Shown here: in pieces, positions 55,961 through 62,999 of the stretch
Layout: each line of letters opens with the position of its first letter
Numbering within the stretch: the first letter of the stretch is position 1
Origin: Bog-257 sp963805985
Lineage (GTDB): Bacteria; Acidobacteriota; Terriglobia; Terriglobales; Acidobacteriaceae
DNA length: 64,000 nt
NCBI GenBank assembly: GCA_963805985.1
Contig: CAWDWG010000008.1
Span: 186,001 to 250,000 of the forward strand
Direction: 5' to 3'
Position numbers and translations under genes: made by a program
Notes under the pieces: generated by a model
Database searches by the model: none
What the model was told of the DNA's origin: nothing
Seen by the model: the letters and a program-made list of their open reading frames with translations, nothing else

Positions 55961-56694
55961 TGTTGGAAGCCGGCTCAACATTTAAGGCCTCACGATTGTC
56001 GCTCTCGCAACCAGGCTCCCGTGTAACGAGCGGGAGCTTTCGTGTTCTTGTCGGAACCAGCTTGTTCCTCCTCTGCGCCCTGGCTCTTCACGCCGAGACG
56101 GACGCCCACGCCCTCGCCGCGAAAGTTGACCAGCGTTACGACCGCATGAGAACCCTGCAGGCGCAATTTACGGAAACCTACACTGGCGCCGGCGTGTCTC
56201 GCACGGAGAGCGGCACGCTGTTACTCAAGAAGCCCGGCCGCATGCGCTGGGACTACGATCAGCCGCGTCCCAAGATGTTCCTTACCGATGGCCAGATGGC
56301 ATGGTTCTACGTTCCCGGCGAGCACCAGGCGCGCCGCACTCCGGTAAAGCAGATCGACGACCTGCGTTCGCCGTTGCGCTATCTTCTCGGCAAAACGAAA
56401 CTGGAAAAGGAACTCGACGGCCTCTCCGTCGCGCCCGATCAGAAGCCGGCCTTCGCGGGCGATGTCGTGCTGCAAGGCATTCCCAAGGGAATGCAGGATC
56501 GCGTGCAACAAACGCTATTGGAGATCTCGCGTGATGGGTTGATTACGCGAATCGTCGTAGAAGAGATCGACGGCTCCACCACCGAATTCCGCTTTCTTCA
56601 GCAGAAGGAAAACGTCGAAATACCAGACGCACAATTTCGCTTCGTCCCGCCCCCTGGCGTAGAAATCGTGGCTGGAACGGAGCTGATGGAATAG
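55960..56694 (+). CDS. lolA: LolA-like outer-membrane lipoprotein carrier
   Basis: A 244-residue protein beginning at ATG 55960, overlapping the pilin stop. The unusual N-part (about 25 residues) precedes a signal peptide (FRVLVGTSLFLLCALALHA). The mature part, LAAKVDQRYDRMRTLQAQFT, then GTLLLKKPGRMRWDYDQPRP, DGQMAWFYVPGEHQA, and the second half with STTEFRFLQQ, is the LolA half-barrel that ferries lipoproteins across the periplasm. A terminator-like hairpin lies inside the first codons, so the real start could be the TTG at 55996. Confidence 0.82.
   Translation: MLEAGSTFKASRLSLSQPGSRVTSGSFRVLVGTSLFLLCALALHAETDAHALAAKVDQRYDRMRTLQAQFTETYTGAGVSRTESGTLLLKKPGRMRWDYDQPRPKMFLTDGQMAWFYVPGEHQARRTPVKQIDDLRSPLRYLLGKTKLEKELDGLSVAPDQKPAFAGDVVLQGIPKGMQDRVQQTLLEISRDGLITRIVVEEIDGSTTEFRFLQQKENVEIPDAQFRFVPPPGVEIVAGTELME
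56015..56049 (+). terminator. Terminator-like hairpin inside the lolA start region
   Basis: GCTCCCG and CGGGAGC (56015-56021 and 56031-56037) form a perfect 7-bp GC stem with a 9-base loop, followed by TTTCGTGTTCTT. It lies 55 bases after the pilin stop and may end the pilin transcript or attenuate lolA. Confidence 0.45.
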
Positions 56695-56725
56695 CTGGGG
56701 ACACGTCCTCGCGAGGGGGCTCTTC

Positions 56726-56876
56726 TCTGTCGCTGTTCGCTTTTCGCCAGAGAGGTGGATAGCGAACCGAAGACGAGCGAGGCGATGGCAACAGGCAAGA
56801 ATGTCCACCCTTTTTCTTGCTAACAGTCAAAAGCTAAAGGCTAAGAGCGAAAAGCGAATAGCGAGTAGCGAAGAGC
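56726..56876. repeat. Heptamer array J (lolA-pilC gap)
   Basis: The left arm has TCTGTCG, CTGTTCG, CTTTTCG (56726-56746). The right arm (56827-56875) has seven units: the first three TCAAAAG, CTAAAGG, CTAAGAG, then four CGAANAG-type units. Eighteen bases around GCGAAAAGCGAA are complementary to the left arm with one mismatch. Confidence 0.85.
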
Positions 56877-56932
56877 GGGTGTGGAAGCTGTTAAACTACA
56901 GTCAACCCTCTCCCCGGGAACTTTCTGATTCT

Positions 56933-58141
56933 ATGGCCGAATACACCATCAAAATGGCCGACGAGCGGGGGCACGTTCTGGAGCAGGTTGAGAGCGGCGC
57001 CTCAGCGGCCGAGATCCGCGACCGCTTCGCCCAACAGGGCTATCTTGTCTATTCGATCAAGAACAAGGGGCTGCTTTCCACCGAGTTCAATCTGCCCCGC
57101 CGCCGCAAGGTCAAGCAGGACCAGTTTGTCATCTTCAATCAGCAGTTCGTCACCCTGATTCACGCCGGCCTGCCCATCATCCAGTCGCTGGAATTGCTGA
57201 TCAAGCGCCAGCGCAATCCGTTCTTCCGCTCCGTGCTGCAGAATGTCCGCGACCGCGTGCGCGGCGGCGAGTTGTTGTCGGAAGCCTTCGAAGCTCAGGC
57301 AGTATTTCCCAAGGTCTACACCACCACGCTGCTGGCGGGTGAGAAGAGCGGCAATCTCGAAGAAGTCCTCGGCCGTTACATCGCCTTCCAGCGCCTGTCC
57401 GTAAGCTTTCGCAAGAAGCTGATTGCCTCTCTCGTCTATCCGGCACTGCTGGTTACGGTGCTGGTTGTGATGCTGACCTTCCTCATCACCTTTGTCGTCC
57501 CCAAGTTCGCCGATCTGTATCACACGCTGGGCGGCGATTTGCCGCCGATGACCTCGCTGATGCTGGCCATCGGCGTCAATGCGAAGAGCTATTTCGTTTA
57601 CGTATTGGCGGTGATCGTTGGCGGCGGCTTCTTCTTCTGGCGCTGGATGAAGAGCGAGACCGGTTCCACTCAGATGGACCGCATCAAACTGAGAACTCCC
57701 CTGCTGGGCGACATTTGGTTGAAATATCAGGTGGCGGTCTTTTCGCGCATGCTGTCCACCTTGCTGTCGGGCGGATTGTCGCTGGTGCCTTCGCTGGAAA
57801 CGGCAGCCGAGTCCATGCAGAGCCGCTTGATGAGCCGCGGCATTGAGACCGCGACGCGCGGCGTTCGCGAGGGACAGCGGCTGGCGCACAGCCTGGAAGA
57901 GACCAATGTCTTTCCCGAGATGTCGGTGGAGATGATTGAAGTCGGCGAATCGACGGGCGCTCTGCCGGCCATGCTGAACTCGATTTCTGAGTTCTATGAA
58001 GAAGACGTGCAAAACGCGCTGGCTACGGCCATGTCGCTGATCGAGCCGGTCATCCTGATTGTCATGGGCGTGGTCGTGGCCTTCGTGCTGATCTCGCTCT
58101 ACCTGCCGATCTTCAGCCTGGGCGCGGGAGGGATGCGTTAA
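56933..58141 (+). CDS. pilC: Type IV pilus/type II secretion inner-membrane platform protein
   Basis: A 402-residue PilC/GspF protein. The N-part (EYTIKMADERGHVLEQVE) precedes two T2SSF domains. The first begins FNQQFVTLIHAGLPIIQSLE and contains GEKSGNLEEVLGRYIAFQRL; the second begins FSRMLSTLLSGGLSLVPSLE and has VGESTGALPAMLNSISEFYE. Three membrane segments (LIASLVYPALLVTVLVVMLTFL; FVYVLAVIVGGGFFFW; PVILIVMGVVVAFVLISLYL). It anchors the assembly ATPase at the inner membrane. The ATG at 56933 gives the family N-terminus; an open frame upstream contains a heptamer array. Confidence 0.93.
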   Translation: MAEYTIKMADERGHVLEQVESGASAAEIRDRFAQQGYLVYSIKNKGLLSTEFNLPRRRKVKQDQFVIFNQQFVTLIHAGLPIIQSLELLIKRQRNPFFRSVLQNVRDRVRGGELLSEAFEAQAVFPKVYTTTLLAGEKSGNLEEVLGRYIAFQRLSVSFRKKLIASLVYPALLVTVLVVMLTFLITFVVPKFADLYHTLGGDLPPMTSLMLAIGVNAKSYFVYVLAVIVGGGFFFWRWMKSETGSTQMDRIKLRTPLLGDIWLKYQVAVFSRMLSTLLSGGLSLVPSLETAAESMQSRLMSRGIETATRGVREGQRLAHSLEETNVFPEMSVEMIEVGESTGALPAMLNSISEFYEEDVQNALATAMSLIEPVILIVMGVVVAFVLISLYLPIFSLGAGGMR

Positions 58142-58146
58142 AGGCA

Positions 58147-58279
58147 GCACTTAGCACTTAGCACTTGGCAGTTAGCTAAGGCACGTTATGCAACCGGTTT
58201 TGGCCAAGTGCTAAATGCCAAGTGCTAACTGCCAACTTGAAACTCGAAACTAGAAACTAGAAACTTGAAACTTGAAACT
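58147..58279. repeat. Heptamer array K (pilC-pilB gap), with unit switch
   Basis: The left arm has GCACTTA, GCACTTA, GCACTTG, GCAGTTA (58147-58174), starting five bases after the pilC stop. The right arm has 11 in-phase units (58203-58279): five of the GCYAANT type, then six of the NGAAACT type, without losing the 7-base register. The arms share 24 positions with two mismatches. It ends ten bases before the pilB ATG. Confidence 0.92.
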
Positions 58280-58288
58280 GGGGTTTAA

Positions 58289-59938
58289 ATGGCTACACCA
58301 CCAAAAGCAATTTTCGTAGGCAGCAACGGCGGAATCGCTACTGGCGATGAGATCGAGCGCGGTCAGGATCTGGCGCGGCGTTATCGTTGCGAGTTTGTGG
58401 ATCTGAAGAACTTCCACATCCAGCACGAGCTGTTCCGCAAGATCCCGGTCGACCTGATGTTTCGCTACAACTTCGTGCCGCTCGAGGACAAGCCCGACGG
58501 CCGTCTGCTGATCGCCATCGCCGATCCCAGCCAGCTGATGATGATCGACGAGATCGGCCTGCTTCTGGCCCGCCGTATCTCGACCAAAGTCGCCACGCTC
58601 ACCCAGATCAACGACATCCTCAAGAAGACCGAGCAGTCGCAGCGCGTGCTGGAAGAAGCCAGCGAGGGTTTCGCGCTCGATGTCATCGCCGAAGACGAAA
58701 ACTCCGACGAGACCATCTCCATCGAGAAGCTGACCAACGAGGCTGACATCAGCCCGATCATCCGCCTGGTCGACACCACAATCTTCACCGCTCTGCAGCG
58801 GCGCGCCTCCGATATTCATATCGAGACGCGCGACGATTCCGTGGTCATCAAGTACCGTATCGACGGCGTGCTCCAGCAGGCCATGCAGCCCATCGCCAAG
58901 GAGCATCACTCCACCATCATCTCGCGTATCAAGGTCATGAGTGAGCTCGATATCTCCGAGCGCCGCGTGCCGCAGGACGGCCGCTTTCGCGTGCGCTACA
59001 ACGCCCGCTCCATCGACTTCCGCGTCTCGATCATGCCGTCGATTCACGGCGAGGATGCCGTCCTCCGCGTGCTCGACAAAGAGTCGATGAGCGAGAAGTT
59101 TCACAAGCTCACGCTCGATGTGGTCGGCTTCGGCGACGAGGACCTCCGCAAATTCCGCCGCTACATCAAGGAGCCCTACGGCATGGTGCTCGTAACCGGC
59201 CCAACCGGTTCCGGCAAAACCACGACGCTCTACGCCGCGCTCAACGAGATCAAGACTGACGAAGACAAGCTGATCACAATTGAAGACCCGGTCGAATATC
59301 AGATCCGCGGCATCACCCAGATTCCGGTCAACGAGAAGAAGGGCCTCACGTTCGCTCGCGGACTGCGCTCGATTCTGCGTCACGATCCCGACAAGATCAT
59401 GGTCGGCGAAATCCGCGACACCGAAACCGCGCAGATCGCCATCAACTCCGCGCTCACCGGACACCTGGTCTTCACCACCGTCCACGCGAACAACGTGGTC
59501 GACGTGCTGGGCCGCTTCCTCAACATGGGCGTCGAGGCCTACAACTTCGTCTCGGCGCTGAACTGCATCCTGGCGCAACGCCTGGTGCGGCTGATCTGCG
59601 AGTTCTGCAAAAAGGAAGTTCATTTCTCTCAGGAGGAGTTGGAAGCCAGCGGCTTGGATCCGAAAGACTGGACCGCCTTCCCGTTCTACGAAGGCGAAGG
59701 CTGCATCGAGTGCGCGGGCACCGGCTTCCGCGGCCGAACCGCGATTCACGAACTGCTGGAGCTGACCGACAACGTGCGCGAGATGATTCTCGCCAAGAAG
59801 CCCAGCAGCGAAATCCGCCGCACCGCAAAAGACGAGGGCATGCATTTCCTCCGCGAGTCGGCAATTGATAGAGTGAGACGTGGCCTCACGACGTTGAAAG
59901 AGATCAACAAGGTCACCTTTATTGAGACGACAAGGTAA
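58289..59938 (+). CDS. pilB: Type IV pilus assembly / type II secretion ATPase
   Basis: A 549-residue secretion ATPase. The N-terminal GspE_N domain (DLKNFHIQHELFRKIPVDLM) is followed by the PAS-like domain (ASDIHIETRDDSVVIKYRID) and the ATPase core with Walker A GPTGSGKTTT (304-313), Asp box (LITIEDPVEYQI), Walker B (KIMVGEIRDTETAQIA) and His box (LTGHLVFTTVHANN). A four-Cys zinc site is present (CEFC at 437-440, CIEC at 472-475), typical of PilB/GspE. It powers pilus extension. PilB and GspE cannot be fully separated by sequence; the PilMNO neighbours support a pilus. Confidence 0.95.
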   Translation: MATPPKAIFVGSNGGIATGDEIERGQDLARRYRCEFVDLKNFHIQHELFRKIPVDLMFRYNFVPLEDKPDGRLLIAIADPSQLMMIDEIGLLLARRISTKVATLTQINDILKKTEQSQRVLEEASEGFALDVIAEDENSDETISIEKLTNEADISPIIRLVDTTIFTALQRRASDIHIETRDDSVVIKYRIDGVLQQAMQPIAKEHHSTIISRIKVMSELDISERRVPQDGRFRVRYNARSIDFRVSIMPSIHGEDAVLRVLDKESMSEKFHKLTLDVVGFGDEDLRKFRRYIKEPYGMVLVTGPTGSGKTTTLYAALNEIKTDEDKLITIEDPVEYQIRGITQIPVNEKKGLTFARGLRSILRHDPDKIMVGEIRDTETAQIAINSALTGHLVFTTVHANNVVDVLGRFLNMGVEAYNFVSALNCILAQRLVRLICEFCKKEVHFSQEELEASGLDPKDWTAFPFYEGEGCIECAGTGFRGRTAIHELLELTDNVREMILAKKPSSEIRRTAKDEGMHFLRESAIDRVRRGLTTLKEINKVTFIETTR

Positions 59939-59942
59939 GGCA

Positions 59943-60034
59943 GCACTTAGCACTTGGCATTTAGCATTTAGCGCGCAGCGGTGGAAGACGGGTTCGGTCG
60001 GTGTAACCAAGTGCCAAATGATCTTTGCTAAGTG
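59943..60034. repeat. Heptamer array L (3' of pilB)
   Basis: The left arm (59943-59977) has GCACTTA, GCACTTG and GCATTTA units and starts four bases after the pilB stop. The right arm (60007-60034) has CCAAGTG, CCAAATG and CTAAGTG in phase with one degenerate unit. The first 18 bases (AGGCAGCACTTAGCACTT) are identical to those after the pilC stop. Confidence 0.87.
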
Positions 60035-60100
60035 CCGCGAAATCCGCAGGCCAAAGCAGAGACGCAAGGGTATGAGCCCGAAGGGCGCAATTTGCTTTAG

Positions 60101-60120
60101 CCGTGGGCGTTAGCCCGCGG
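60101..60120. repeat. GTTA-centred palindrome upstream of pilM
   Basis: CCGTGGGC-GTTA-GCCCGCGG, an 8-bp stem with one mismatch. It follows array L and lies about 50 bases before pilM. Confidence 0.7.
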
Positions 60121-60169
60121 AATCCAGGACGAAAGCTTATTTGAGCCGCCGAGCGGCGGTACATGACCG

Positions 60170-61117
60170 ATGGCAGATCATTGCGGTCAGTCATCGTTCA
60201 CGACACGGCCGACAGCTGAAAGCTACGATTTGGCAACGACTAAGACCATAACCCGCCCTCGCGTCGCCTGTGAAATCAGCGCCGATCGTATTATCGCGGT
60301 GCGCGCTGCCGACGGCGGAACTACGCTGGAAGCCGCGGCAGCAGCGGCATTGCCCGAGGGACTGCTTGCTCCCGGGCTGCAGCAGGCAAACGTCCCTGAC
60401 CGTGCGAAAGTAGTGCCGGCTCTGCGCGACGCGTTAGCCGCAGTCGCTGGACGTGCTCGTGACATCTGCCTGATCATTCCCGATGCGACCACGCGCGTGA
60501 TGCTTCTCGATTTCGAATCCTTTCCCGAGAAACAGCCGGACGCGGAGGCGGTCGTCCGTTTTCGGCTGAAGAAGTCTTTGCCCTTCGATGTAGAACACTC
60601 GTCGGTGTCTTTCGAGCGGCAGGGAACCGCGCTTCCGGTTCGCGTGGTAGCTGCCGTAACTCCGCGGAGCATTCTGGAGGAGTACGAATCTCTGGTCCGC
60701 GATGCGGGATACAATCCCGGCTGCGTTCTGCCGTCCACGCTGGCTGCGCTGGGGTTGGCCGATGCCTCGCGTCCCACCATGGTCATTAAGGTGGAGCACG
60801 GCACCACAACTTTTGCCATCGTCGATCAGGACCAAATTTTGCTGTATCGCGCTCTCGACAACGGCGGGTCCGACGTGAACGGAGAATCGCTTTTCGACGA
60901 CGTCAACACCTCGCTGGTCTACTTTGAGGATCGCTATGGAGTGGGCGTCGACCGCATGCTGGTTGCCGGCGTGCAATCGGCGCAGTCGCTGCAAGGGGCG
61001 TTCGCCGGCTCCGGTATTCATGTGGAAGAGTTGGTTTCCACCGCGGCAGCGGGGGCGGTCAGCGGCAACGTTCCACGCTCAGCCTTGGCGGGAGTGGTAG
61101 GAGCTCTGGTTTCCTGA
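60170..61117 (+). CDS. pilM: PilM-like pilus assembly protein
   Basis: A 315-residue protein distantly like PilM, an actin-fold cytoplasmic protein that binds PilN. It has VACEISADRIIAVRAAD (first strand pair), LIIPDATTRVMLLDFESFPE, RFRLKKSLPFDVEHSSVSFE, MVIKVEHGTTTFAIVDQDQILLYRAL and LVAGVQSAQSLQGAFAG. ATP-binding residues are poorly conserved, so it may be a degenerate actin fold. The TTG at 60230, giving an ATTKTITRPRVACEI start, is at least as plausible as the ATG at 60170. The stop overlaps the pilN start by one base. Confidence 0.8.
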   Translation: MADHCGQSSFTTRPTAESYDLATTKTITRPRVACEISADRIIAVRAADGGTTLEAAAAAALPEGLLAPGLQQANVPDRAKVVPALRDALAAVAGRARDICLIIPDATTRVMLLDFESFPEKQPDAEAVVRFRLKKSLPFDVEHSSVSFERQGTALPVRVVAAVTPRSILEEYESLVRDAGYNPGCVLPSTLAALGLADASRPTMVIKVEHGTTTFAIVDQDQILLYRALDNGGSDVNGESLFDDVNTSLVYFEDRYGVGVDRMLVAGVQSAQSLQGAFAGSGIHVEELVSTAAAGAVSGNVPRSALAGVVGALVS

Positions 61118-61899
61118 TGCGAATCAACATCAATCTTGCCAGTCAGCCGTACGAAGTAGCCCGCGAATACAAGCGGCGCATGACCATGCTGATCGCCGGC
61201 CTGGCCATGGTGGCGGTTGTCCTGATGGCTTACATCTTTTACCAGCGCGCTCATTCCCGCATCATCAACCGGCAGTTGGCTGACCTGCAGCGCCAGATGG
61301 ATGCTTTGAATCATGAAGAGGCGCAGGCCCGCGCGATTCTGAATCGCCCGGCGAACAAAGCAGTCGCCGACCAGTCCGAGTTCCTCAACGAGTTGTTCGC
61401 GCGCAAGTCAATGTCGTGGACGCACATCTTCACGGTGATGGAGAAGATCGTGCCGCCGGAGTTGCACGTCACTTCCATGAAGCCGGAGTACACCAAGACC
61501 GGCGACCTCGTACTGCACGTCATGGTGGCGACCGATTCGCGCGATCGCGCGGAGGAGTTGATGCGCAACATGGAAAAGTCCACGCACTTCCATCAGCCGC
61601 AGGTCCTGGCCGAAACCGTGGTTACCAACACCAGTGATCAAGGGCAGTCCGGCGCAATCCAGTTCGATATCGCCGCCGTGTACGTTCCCGGTACGATGGA
61701 AGCGGAGGAGTCGCAGACCGCCGACAACAGTACCGGCGCGGCGGCCGCTTCGCCGAAAACTTCTGCACCGGCTACGGCCCCCGGCGGGCCGCATAAGCTG
61801 CCTATGCCGTCCGCGCCGAACGCTCGTGCCGGCTCGGTTCAGCCAAATGTTAACGCTGCCCAGAGCCGGCCGGTTGCACCGTCGATGAGGGGGCACTAA
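61117..61899 (+). CDS. pilN: PilN-like pilus assembly protein
   Basis: A 260-residue bitopic membrane protein. The N-terminus ININLASQPYEVAREYKRR is the PilN motif that binds PilM in the cytoplasm. One membrane helix (MLIAGLAMVAVVLMAYIFYQ), a coiled coil (RIINRQLADLQRQMDALNHE) and a ferredoxin-like periplasmic domain (WTHIFTVMEKIVPPELHVTS) follow. The C-terminal 70 residues are Pro/Ala/Ser-rich and disordered, longer than in typical PilN. Overlapping start and stop codons link pilM-pilN-pilO-pilP. Confidence 0.88.
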   Translation: MRININLASQPYEVAREYKRRMTMLIAGLAMVAVVLMAYIFYQRAHSRIINRQLADLQRQMDALNHEEAQARAILNRPANKAVADQSEFLNELFARKSMSWTHIFTVMEKIVPPELHVTSMKPEYTKTGDLVLHVMVATDSRDRAEELMRNMEKSTHFHQPQVLAETVVTNTSDQGQSGAIQFDIAAVYVPGTMEAEESQTADNSTGAAAASPKTSAPATAPGGPHKLPMPSAPNARAGSVQPNVNAAQSRPVAPSMRGH

Positions 61900-62444
61900 T
61901 GGCGAGCATTCGCGAGACGCGCAAGAAGCTGATGCCCGCGGTGATCGCCCTGGCTGTGCTCGATCTGGCCTGCGTGGGATACCTGCTGTCGCCGGCGGGA
62001 CGCTCGCGCCAGGCCCGGCAGCACGACTACGACAAAATGCGGCAGCAGTTGGTTGCCAAGCAACTGGAAGTTCTGCCCACTCGCGGCATGGATCAGAAGT
62101 TGAAGCAGGCGTCGCACGACATCACCGGTTTCTACGACGGGCGCTTTCCGGCGGAGTATTCGCAGGTCTCCGCCGAGTTGGGCAAAGTCGCAGCCGACAA
62201 CAACGTGCACTTGTCCGCCATCAAGTACGACGAGAAGGCCTCGCCAATCGAAGACCTGCGACGGCTGAACATCGAGATCGCACTCTCTGGCGACTATCTG
62301 CAGGAAGTGAAGTTCATCAACGGTCTCGAGCGCGACAAGATGTTCTTTCTGATCGACGGAGTCGCCCTCGGTGAGCAGCAGGGGAATGTTCGTCTGCAGT
62401 TGAAACTGGAAACCTATCTGCGCGCGGGAGCAGCCAAGTCGTGA
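61899..62444 (+). CDS. pilO: PilO-like pilus assembly protein
   Basis: A 181-residue inner-membrane protein with a helix (LMPAVIALAVLDLACVGYLL), a coiled coil (YDKMRQQLVAKQLEVLPTRG) and a ferredoxin-like domain (SAELGKVAADNNVHLSAIKY; LNIEIALSGDYLQEVKFINGLE). It would dimerise with PilN. The start shares TAATG with the pilN stop, and the end overlaps the next start (GTGA). Confidence 0.87.
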   Translation: MASIRETRKKLMPAVIALAVLDLACVGYLLSPAGRSRQARQHDYDKMRQQLVAKQLEVLPTRGMDQKLKQASHDITGFYDGRFPAEYSQVSAELGKVAADNNVHLSAIKYDEKASPIEDLRRLNIEIALSGDYLQEVKFINGLERDKMFFLIDGVALGEQQGNVRLQLKLETYLRAGAAKS

Positions 62445-62992
62445 AGATTGGTACCGAGAATAAGACCAAGACGATCCTGGCCGTCGTGCTGATGGTCATC
62501 GCCGTCGTGCTGGTCGTGCGGACGTTCTGGGGCGGAGGCGAGGAAACAGCCGCACCCGCGCCGGCGGCGCAACATAGCACGAAAACCAGCTACAAGGCGC
62601 ATACGCTGCTCGCGCACTCGCTCGATCCCAGCCTGCGCTTCGATGTGCTGAAGGCCAGCGAGGACGTCACCTACAAAGGTACCGGCCGCAATATTTTCCG
62701 CTCCGAAGCGCCTCCTCCGCCGATGCCTACGCCGCTGCCGCCGGACCCAGAACCGAAGGGTCCGCCGCCTCCACCACCACCGCCGCCAATTGATCTCAAG
62801 TTCTACGGCTATGCTGGTCCTAAGGGCGGCAACCGTCAGGTGTTCCTGTTGAGGGGCGAGGACATTTTCCTGGCCCGGGAAGGCCAGATCATCGACCGTC
62901 GCTACAAGATATTGCACATCGGGACGAACTCGGTAGAAATCCAGGATGTGCTGACCAACCATACAGAAACCAAACCCCTGACCGCGGGATAA
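62441..62992 (+). CDS. PilP/GspC-like periplasmic anchor protein
   Basis: A 183-residue protein: one membrane helix near the N-terminus (ILAVVLMVIAVVLVVRTFWG), a long linker with a nine-Pro run, and a small C-terminal beta domain (LKFYGYAGPKGG; QVFLLRGEDIFLAREGQIID; YKILHIGTNSVEIQDV) like the HR/PilP domain that contacts the secretin. It lacks the lipoprotein signal found in classical PilP, so it is anchored by its helix. It starts at GTG 62441 within the pilO end. A secretin gene would be expected beyond the window. Confidence 0.8.
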   Translation: MKIGTENKTKTILAVVLMVIAVVLVVRTFWGGGEETAAPAPAAQHSTKTSYKAHTLLAHSLDPSLRFDVLKASEDVTYKGTGRNIFRSEAPPPPMPTPLPPDPEPKGPPPPPPPPPIDLKFYGYAGPKGGNRQVFLLRGEDIFLAREGQIIDRRYKILHIGTNSVEIQDVLTNHTETKPLTAG

Positions 62993-62999
62993 TCCAGAC

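Noticed and set aside
55280..55981. A 233-codon frame antisense to the pilin gene
   Set aside because: The plus strand carries a clear prepilin with a promoter, peptidase site and ribosome-binding site.
57002..58150. Antisense frames over pilC and, likewise, over guaB (29357-30856) and nusA (27240-28211)
   Set aside because: All are complements of genes with clear family signatures and show shadow composition rich in His, Gln and Arg.
58250..60067. A 605-codon frame antisense to pilB
   Set aside because: It mirrors pilB and two heptamer arrays; no motif was recognised, while pilB has all ATPase motifs.
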